64,000 nucleotides of DNA from Molossus alvarezi (lineage: Eukaryota > Chordata > Mammalia > Chiroptera > Molossidae): assembly GCA_037176705.1 (NCBI GenBank), contig CM073899.1, forward strand, positions 2,356,001 to 2,420,000. The letters run 5' to 3'. The notes beneath the pieces were generated by a model. The model made no database searches. It was not told where the DNA came from and worked only from the letters and a program-made list of their open reading frames with translations. Each line of letters begins with the position of its first letter. Position 1 is the first letter of the stretch. Positions 57,450 through 64,000 of this stretch are shown in pieces. Made by a program: the position numbers and the translations under genes.

Positions 57450-58988
57450 GGTAGAAAACCCACTTCAGGAATGCACAGCACCCTTGTGCATTCGCTCTGG
57501 CATGGAGGAGTTAAGGATGGAAGACCAGAAGGATCCCTGCAAGCCGTTCACTCATCACCCTGGCCCCCTTTGTCTGAGTCACCTCGAAAAAGTTGGCTGC
57601 TTTCTTGGCCATCTTTGTGTGAATTGCCCATTTCCCTTTGGAACCCCAAACCTGGTTCCCCCCATTTCTCCTTTGTCTAAAATGGCATCTATCTGATTCT
57701 GCCTCACTGTGCCTGGAATTTCCATGCTCATGTGAATTTCCTGGGTGTAGGTATCAGCATCCGATTCCTCCTGTACTCTGCTCAATGTTGTCTGAATGAT
57801 TCCACTGGCCAGAAGGACCACACAGGAAACGTCTACACAACTTAGCTGGAAAGCTCTGTTTTCAGAGAAAATAAATCTATAGTATTCGACTTACCTTCTT
57901 GTAATACAATTGGCTTAGTTAAGTTCAAAGTGTAGATGTTATCACTTCCATAAGCAAAAGCCTTCCTGGAAATGATAATCATCTTTTAAATAAGAAAAGC
58001 ATGTTGAGTGCGATTGGAAAATCAATGGCCCCACAAATCATGGCAAGAATATTTATTCCATTAATGTAACTGGAAATATTAAAACAATATTTTCCCTCTG
58101 TGATAGAGTAAGATTATAAAGTCAAGACCATAATTATATCCGCACACCCGTGTAAGGGCAGAGCATGATGACTGAATGCGTTTTTGGTGTATATTTTCGG
58201 AAGGCTTGCACTTCATCGTATAAACAAAATTGAAGACTGTAAGTGAGGTGGGTTACATTTTACTAGTTTACTGACGTAAAAATACACCACCTCTTCCCAA
58301 CATTACAGAAAACCTCTAATGTCTCTAGTCATATACATTTGGGAGGTTCTTCCCTGCATTAATCAGCATTAATGACACCCTGCGAGAGGACATCGTCACC
58401 AATCAGCATGTGAAAGTGGGCGGTGACTAGTGTGGACTAGAGCAGACAGGCCCGTAACAGAGGCAAGTCCCCGTTTTATTTCCCTGTATTAAGAGCCACT
58501 GCATGTACAACGGGGAAAGGACCAGGAACTATAGTGTCAGAACACAGGCTTTTCTTTTTTGTTTTCCCCCCACAATTTATGAGAAGCACCTGGTAATGAA
58601 ACACGGAGATGGTGGTGTCTGTGCCTCCACACCGCCTGTCTGCCCCACTGGGAGGGGCAGGAAGACTGTTAGAATCCATAGAAAACATGGGAGAATAAGC
58701 GAACACCACCGTGGGCACTGGCCACAGTCAGACAGGTGTTAATCCTCCTTCACAATGTTGGTCCTGGCTGCTTTGTTCTGACGGAGGAAAAGCCCCTCTG
58801 ACCTGCTGGGAGGTGTGGCTCAGGAGGTTACCTGGGAACGCTGTCCACTCCCCGTCTGAGGACAAGGGGGGCACTTGCTGTCCTGGGAAGACTAACCACC
58901 TGGTTATGGGAACACTGGACCCAGGACTGCGACTCCCTGGGGACCAGCCCTGCAGTCCCCGCCCACATCCCTCCCCTTTGCCCAAACA
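57450..58988. other. unique DNA, nothing recognised
   Basis: About 1.5 kb of mixed composition. Small frames up to 107 residues lack recognisable features. Confidence 0.4.
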
Positions 58989-58989
58989 T

Positions 58990-59233
58990 TTTTTTATTTT
59001 TATCCTCACCCGAGGACATTTTTCCATTTTTTAATCAGATAGAGTGGGAAGGAGAGAGGGAGGAAGAGAGAGAGAAACACACTTGAAAGGGACACATCCA
59101 GTGGCTACCTTCCACACGACCCAACCAGGGCCGGGGACAAACTGCAACCAAGGCACCTGCCTTTATGGGAACCAAACCAGGGTCTCTCTGAACCACAGGC
59201 CTATGCTCTAACTGCGGAGCCAAACCCCAGGGC
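58990..59233 (-). repeat. VES-type SINE, type B
   Basis: Minus-strand copy with tail tatcctcacccgaggacatt at left. At the right the head is diverged and slightly short (gagccaaaccccagggct). Confidence 0.88.
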
Positions 59234-59239
59234 TGCCTG

Positions 59240-60930
59240 AAACCTGTTACAGTCCCCACCCCGCCCACGTCCCTCCCCCTTCCCCGGGACCGGTTACCCA
59301 TCTCCCCCTTTGCCTGGCTGCCTTTCTCACGTGGCCACGGGGTCTCTGCCCTTTAACAGCAGCTGGCCCGTGAGGGGCAGAGCAGATCTTAGGGTGCCCC
59401 CGGCTCCCACGTGCCGGCGACCCTGGAATGAGGTCGGACGCAGCAGCCTGGGTTCTGCTTCGCCAGCTCCGGGAGTGACCAGCGACCCCCCGCGGTCTTT
59501 CCAGGGCAGTAAACAGAGGAGGGCGCTGCCCCTCCAGGCCTTGGAGAGAACCCCCTCTCCCTCTGGAATGCGGAGCCCTGAGGTGAAAGTCCTTCCCTCT
59601 TCCCTCCCAGCCCACAGGCTGGAGAAGAGCGGAGAAGGCACCCTGGAGCAGGGCGCTGGAAGAGCCAACAAAGGACACTCCCCAGGCCACCCCACCCCCA
59701 TCCGGTGTGACTAAAAATACGACCCCTCCGCCTAGAGGGCGGCTCGCCCCTCTCTCCGCCCAGTGCGCAGGGTCCGGCCCTTCCCTGCCTAAGGGAAGTA
59801 GCACCTTCCTCCCTTCCTCCTCGCAGCCGTGAGCTCCTGCACAGGCCCAGCCGAACCAGACCCGGCCAGGAAAGCGACTAGTCACGCTCCAATCCACGGA
59901 ACTTAACTCCCTGTTTCTCTCAGCGCAGAGCAGCTCAAGAGGGTTCTGTTGGTGCCTCAGGAGAAGCACTGTCAGCTCATCCGCATCACAAAGGTGGGGA
60001 CTGTGTGCGGGAAATCTGGTTTAATAGTATATGAGCCTGTAAAAGCATAAGCCATCCAGCACCTCCTACCCAGCACTTAATCCACAAAGTGAGATTTGCA
60101 CACGGCAAAACCTATGCCGCTGGCTTTCCATTCCGATTACAGCACAGGGGTTCACCACAGAGAATCACAGCCACGGGGCCGTCAGGAGAAGACTCCCAGG
60201 CAAGAAAGAACATTCCAGAGCTCAGCATGCAGGGAAACCAGACGGCAGGAGAGCAAGGTACAGCTTGCTGCCAACGGTGAGCGGGACTCAGGGAGAAGCC
60301 AACAGGGCATAGAACAGAGGAGAATCCAGGGTACATCCCATGGCCCAGGCAGGACCGGCCTGGCAGGTTCCACATCTGGGGAACCCCGCCAACAGGAATT
60401 CACTCCCAACACTGTCCTGAGAGGCCACTGGGAGGGCGGCCGGTGGATGGACAGCACGGCAGGGAGGACGGGGGAGAAAGAACCTCCAAGAACATGAGCT
60501 TTGGCAGAAAACTGAAGGCAAGAGGTGGCCAAGGGCCCTGGGCAGACCTGCTTGGACCTGGCTGGACCGCAGCCAGAGCCGGGGCGATGAGCAAACAGAA
60601 ACCCCTCCGCGATGGCACCAAAGGAAAAGTAAACACATTCCCACATCCCAGCGGCCTTGCGTGCATGGCACTCGGGTAAAAGCAGTCTGAAAGGGGTTGG
60701 CCTGAGAAGGACGGCGGAAGAACCCCAGACCGCACAGGGCTATGCTCAGCACAGAGAGCCCCCGAAGGCAGCCCCAAAGACGGGCCCACTGAGCGGAACC
60801 CCAGATGCACGCCAAGCCCTCGGCCACTGGCAGCAGCACTCGCACAGGGTGTGGGAAGGCGCAGAGTTCACGCATGGCAGGTGTACGTACGGTGACGTCA
60901 TCTGTGCTCCCCCAAATCACCTGTGGCTTT
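59240..60930. other. GC-rich block of unknown origin
   Basis: About 1.7 kb of raised GC with long open frames on both strands: a 240-residue minus-strand frame at 59247-59969 and a 215-residue minus-strand frame at 60288-60935. Neither shows a domain I recognise and both overlap open frames in other phases, as GC-rich non-coding DNA does. At 59731 cctagagggcgg resembles a CTCF core. An unannotated first exon or promoter cannot be excluded. Confidence 0.35.
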
Positions 60931-60954
60931 AGCAAAACTCAGTAAACAATTCCC

Positions 60955-61760
60955 TAGGTTTGTTTGTCAATGTTAACAAGCCGATTCTAAATTTTACATA
61001 GAAACGGAGACACTATGTCATAACCCAAATAAGCTTAAGGAGCAGGAGCGAATTGGGCAGACTTAAATTTATTTTGCATATTACTGTAAAGAAACAGCAG
61101 TAGAGATAGGGTTTTATTCCCATAAGTGCAGACAAATGGGTCAATGGAACAGAATTCAAACAGCCTGCACTAGCCCACTCCCTCATCAACTGATTTCCGA
61201 CTTGCATGGAGGCGATTTGATGGGGAAGGGAAGATCAGTTCTAGAAATGGCGTTGGACTAGCTGGGTACACACATGCAGAAATAAACCTTGCATCCTAAC
61301 TTAACACTAAACATTGAAAAATAACTCAAGGTGAATCATGAGCCTGAACCAAACTGGAGCCCCGAACCTACAGAAAGCATAGCAGTGAGCTGTAAGCAAA
61401 GATACTTGTTTACATGTAAACAAACCACTGAACTTTAGAGAAAAGTTATGCCCTTGGTTTAAACTAATAATTTCTAACTACCAGACAATATTAAAAATAA
61501 AACAAGTAAATCTTATCATGAGAAAATATCCTTAGTACATGTATTTCACAAACTATTCCCGTCGATAACATGCACAGATACCTACAAGTCAGTGATACAA
61601 ACACATCCGAAATTGTAAGTTGGTAAAAAGATCTACAAAGGTATGGCACGGAAGAAGGTATACTCATGGTCAATACACACATGCAGATATGCTCCATAAT
61701 AACAACATGATTAAAATTTACACTCCAGTAGATTGTGATACCAATTCCTAGACCAGGAAA
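60955..61760 (+). pseudogene. old L1 ORF2 C-terminal fragment
   Basis: gattctaaattttacatagaaac, gcagacaaatgggtcaatgg, aacagaattcaaac, ctcatcaactgatttccgac, gatttgatggggaaggg, cacacatgcagaaataaacc and aataactcaaggtgaatcatg follow the L1 ORF2 region past the reverse transcriptase in correct order. Many stops and indels. No intact frame longer than about 100 residues in this strand. Confidence 0.8.
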
Positions 61761-62414
61761 GAGTAAAACATCAACGATACCAAATACCTCCAACTTTGCT
61801 CTCACAGTGGAAGATGGCAGCGGGCAGGACTGGAGAGCGGGGAGTGTGTGAGAGAGTGACCGAGTGTGTGAGAGAGTGTGAGTGGACGTGAACGTGGACG
61901 ACCAAACCCGAGCAGTGCAGAGCCGCGGAGCAGAAGGTCCCTGTGCTGTGGATGGAGCAGCCGGCTACCGCGGTGAGCGGCTCTTCAGGGTGCTTCTCCC
62001 TGCGCCGTGGGGAGGTCCCACCACTTTGGAAGATCCCGGGTCTTCCCTGGGAGGAGGCAGTGGGAGCGGCCAGGGCCCAGCAACCTGAGCCCACCAGCGC
62101 ACCTGGCACCATCGGACCAGTGGACACTCTGTGTCAACACAGACCAGTGCACAGTAGTGGAGCTCCCAAGGTGCCAGTTGCGGAAGCCGCAGACAGCCCG
62201 GAGCCCAGCACCATCCCCCATAGTAGCAGCCCAACCAGAATCCAGATATACCCCCAGCAACAGAGGCTGGGGAGCAGAAATCCATCCCCAGGCAACAGAA
62301 GCACAGACCAGCAGCTGAGACCCATCCCCAAAATCTACAGCAAACGCTGAGCAGGAGTTGAGCCCAGGGGCAGCAGCAGTCCCCAGCCACCATGGGCATG
62401 ATCTGGGGCTTCAC

Positions 62415-62760
62415 AGAGGCCTGTGCGGTCCAGTAGCTCACAAGACCAGTGGGAAGCCAGTGCCTTAGAGAGACTGGTGCCATCCAGCTGCCTGCTCATG
62501 GGACCTGCAGGGTGCGGGGGCACCAGAGAGGCCTGGGTGACCCAGCAGGAACTGTGCAATTCAGTTACCCTTGGGAACTGCGGGGTAGCACAGGCCTCTC
62601 TGGTGGGATAGAGCACCTGAGAGGCCTGTGCTACCCAGCAGCCAATAACATAGGCATAGAGCCCGGTCCCCTAAAGGACTGTGCGATCCAGTTACCCGCG
62701 GGACATGCAGGGTGCTGGGGCACCAGGACAGTCTGTGCTACTCAGCTGCACACAAGATAG
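62415..62760 (+). repeat. tandem monomers in the L1 5' region
   Basis: At least six degenerate units carry the shared core ctgtgcNatccagttaccc, at about 62421, 62473, 62551, 62623, 62678 and 62731 (spacing about 50-80 bp). Several are followed by gggacctgcagggtgcnggggcacc. Repeated promoter monomers are known in some mammalian L1s such as mouse; promoter function here is inferred. Confidence 0.7.
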
Positions 62761-62840
62761 GCCTAGAAGTGAAAAATGGAGGCGGCACAGATCTCCCAAA
62801 ACCAAACAGGAATTACAACTAAAATAAAGACAAATCCTCA

Positions 62841-62862
62841 ACAACAACAACAACAACAAAAG
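62841..62862. repeat. (AAC)n microsatellite
   Basis: About seven AAC units inside the L1 5' region. Confidence 0.88.
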
Positions 62863-63588
62863 CAACAGAAAAGCAGCAGGACAGGACCATATAATGAGAG
62901 ACACTTGTAGAATCTGCAGAGGTGTGAGAGGGTGGGGGCTGGGAACCCAAGGACAGCAGCAGTTTTAGCTGTGAGCAGCACCATTGGGGAATAAAGACCG
63001 AACCCACTCCACAGCCCAGAGAGCCTGGACACAGCCCTAAAATAGCCACAGCCACTCTTCTGGGGGCTACAGCAGAGGGAGGGCAGACTGGGCTGGAATT
63101 CTGTGGGGACAACCAGGATTTGGAGGGCACACAGAGTTTTGCTGAGCTGTGGCCACAAAGGACGGTGGCCAGTGTGCTCCTTCCCAGAGCTGTGGGGAAA
63201 AGCAGCAGCCCATCCCCCCCTTTGGAGATTTGGCCTTTCCCAGGTGAGGGAAAGAAATCCAAATTGTGGCTCATTAAGTACCAGCACCTATACCACCATC
63301 TAGAAATCCTCTTATGCAGAACAGCAGGGCTACATTCCAAGGCACTGAGTAACTGAGAATACTAGCCTCCAGGAAAACGCTAGAGGATAACTGAACCTTT
63401 CCTGGGCTTGCAAATCTACCCAGGAAAGTAAGACTTGACAGTGGTGTTTAACGTGTGCCCACCCAGGCCCATAAAAACCCAGTAGAGGGAGCCAAAAAGA
63501 GCAGAACACCAACACCCACAGGGAATATTTGGCTGTCTCCAAAACCCACCAACAGAGCCAAAATGGTGAAACAAGGAAAAAATCCCAA

Positions 63589-64000
63589 ATGAAGGAACAA
63601 GAGAACTCTATTGAAGATGAGATCAATGAAATGCAGCTAAGCAAATTATCTAAGGTAGAGTCCAGACCCATGATATTGAGGAAGCTCTACAGCATGAGTA
63701 AGGACATCAGCACCATGAGTAAAGATATAGAAACTTTGAAAACCAATCAAGTGGACATGAAGAATGACATAGCAGAAATAAAGAACACATTGGAAGGACT
63801 AACCAGAAAAGTATAGGAAGCTGAGGACCAGATTAGAGAATTAGAAGACAAGGTAGAAAAAAAATCAAACAATCAGAAAACAACCAAAAGGAAAAAACAA
63901 TTAAAAAACAGGAAGACAGCTTAAAAAAACTGTGGGACAACTGGAAACATAACAACATTTGCATTATAGGAGTCCCCAAAGAGGAAGAAAATGGGCAAGG
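63589..64000 (+). pseudogene. L1 ORF1 N-terminal half, frame broken, runs off the window
   Basis: ATG at 63589 opens MKEQENSIEDEINEMQLSKL, followed by heptad-rich sequence (SKDIETLKTNQVDMKNDIAE) typical of the ORF1p coiled coil. A TAG at about 63814 interrupts it. The coiled coil continues in frame (EAEDQIRELEDKVEKK), and a one-base shift at the A-run near 63853-63861 moves the rest (LKKLWDNWKHNNICIIGVPK) to another frame. The stop and the shift disable this copy unless they are sequencing errors. The frame can be opened further upstream only from a non-ATG codon. Confidence 0.88.

Larger units (their letters stand above)
61805..63588 (+). mobile_element. L1 5' untranslated region, second copy
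   Basis: Starts gtggaagatggcagcgggcag, the same 5' end as the L1 at 6534, and then runs about 1.8 kb to ORF1. This is longer than in the first copy (about 950 bp) because it contains extra monomer-like repeats at about 62420-62760. Includes (AAC)n at 62841-62860. The 5' end lies within 50 bp of an older L1 fragment. Open frames of 91-173 residues here are untranslated-region translations. Confidence 0.82.

Noticed and set aside
1603..59233. tRNA genes at the many A-box and B-box sequences
   Set aside because: Each one continues into a SINE body or A-tail and lacks a complete cloverleaf; these are SINE heads.
59247..59969. 240-residue minus-strand open frame
   Set aside because: No recognisable domain, Gly/Arg/Ser-rich composition expected from GC-rich DNA, overlaps other open frames and includes the edge region of a SINE. 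Not called as a gene.

Overview
This window reads as non-coding mammalian nuclear DNA from a microbat. The diagnostic evidence is about 37 copies of the bat tRNA-derived VES-type SINE in two main forms. Type A has a head of the form gtggctcagtggttgag, a body with gtgggcccgatccccagt, and a tail of the form ctctaaaatcaataaa. Type B has a head with ggccggtttggctcagc, then ctaagggcacgtacctcgg, and a tail ending near cctcgggtgaggatta. Both carry pol III A-box and B-box sequences. These SINEs, together with a bat-like L1 whose 5' end starts near gatggcggtgggcaggac, point to a vespertilionid or a close relative such as a miniopterid. I recognised no young hAT, piggyBac or Helitron copies. That is mildly unexpected for a Myotis-like or Eptesicus-like genome.

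I found no exon, intron-exon structure, rRNA, genuine tRNA gene or other cellular gene that I can support. The open reading frames present are fragments of L1 proteins, SINE or microsatellite translations, or chance frames in GC-rich DNA. The window looks like an intergenic or deep intronic, SINE-rich, mostly AT-rich stretch with a few GC-rich islands.

Layout. 1-6.5 kb: a (CA)n array, a four-SINE pile-up at 1.2-2.3 kb, and further SINEs. 6.5-9.8 kb: an L1 with its 5' end but no 3' half (plus strand, SINE inserted in ORF1), followed by a separate antisense L1 reverse-transcriptase fragment. 10-16 kb: microsatellite, SINEs, MIR/L2 relics. 16.1-18.4 kb: an orphan CpG island, a SINE carrying a 132-bp copy of nearby unique DNA, an inverted SINE partner, and a possible processed pseudogene. 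19-26 kb: L1 3' ends, a mariner relic, an LTR-like repeat and an L1 ORF2 fragment. 27-37 kb: SINEs, a GC-rich island at 29.4 kb, an old unnamed repeat at 30.6-31.2 kb, and a perfect 19-bp-stem hairpin at 33.7 kb. 37-53 kb: mostly unique DNA with scattered SINEs and L1 3' ends. 53-64 kb: a 14-bp minisatellite, an MLT1-like LTR, a hAT-type element split by a SINE, a GC-rich block, an old L1 ORF2 fragment, and a second L1 5' end running off the window.

The most interesting signals are structural rather than genic: two apparent templated insertions (132 bp into a SINE, 29 bp into L1 ORF1), two independently inserted SINE heads that end in an A-rich tail just past the tRNA-like region, the long-stem hairpin, and an isolated CpG island with two GC boxes. 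Repeat names rest on remembered consensus features, not on a database search.
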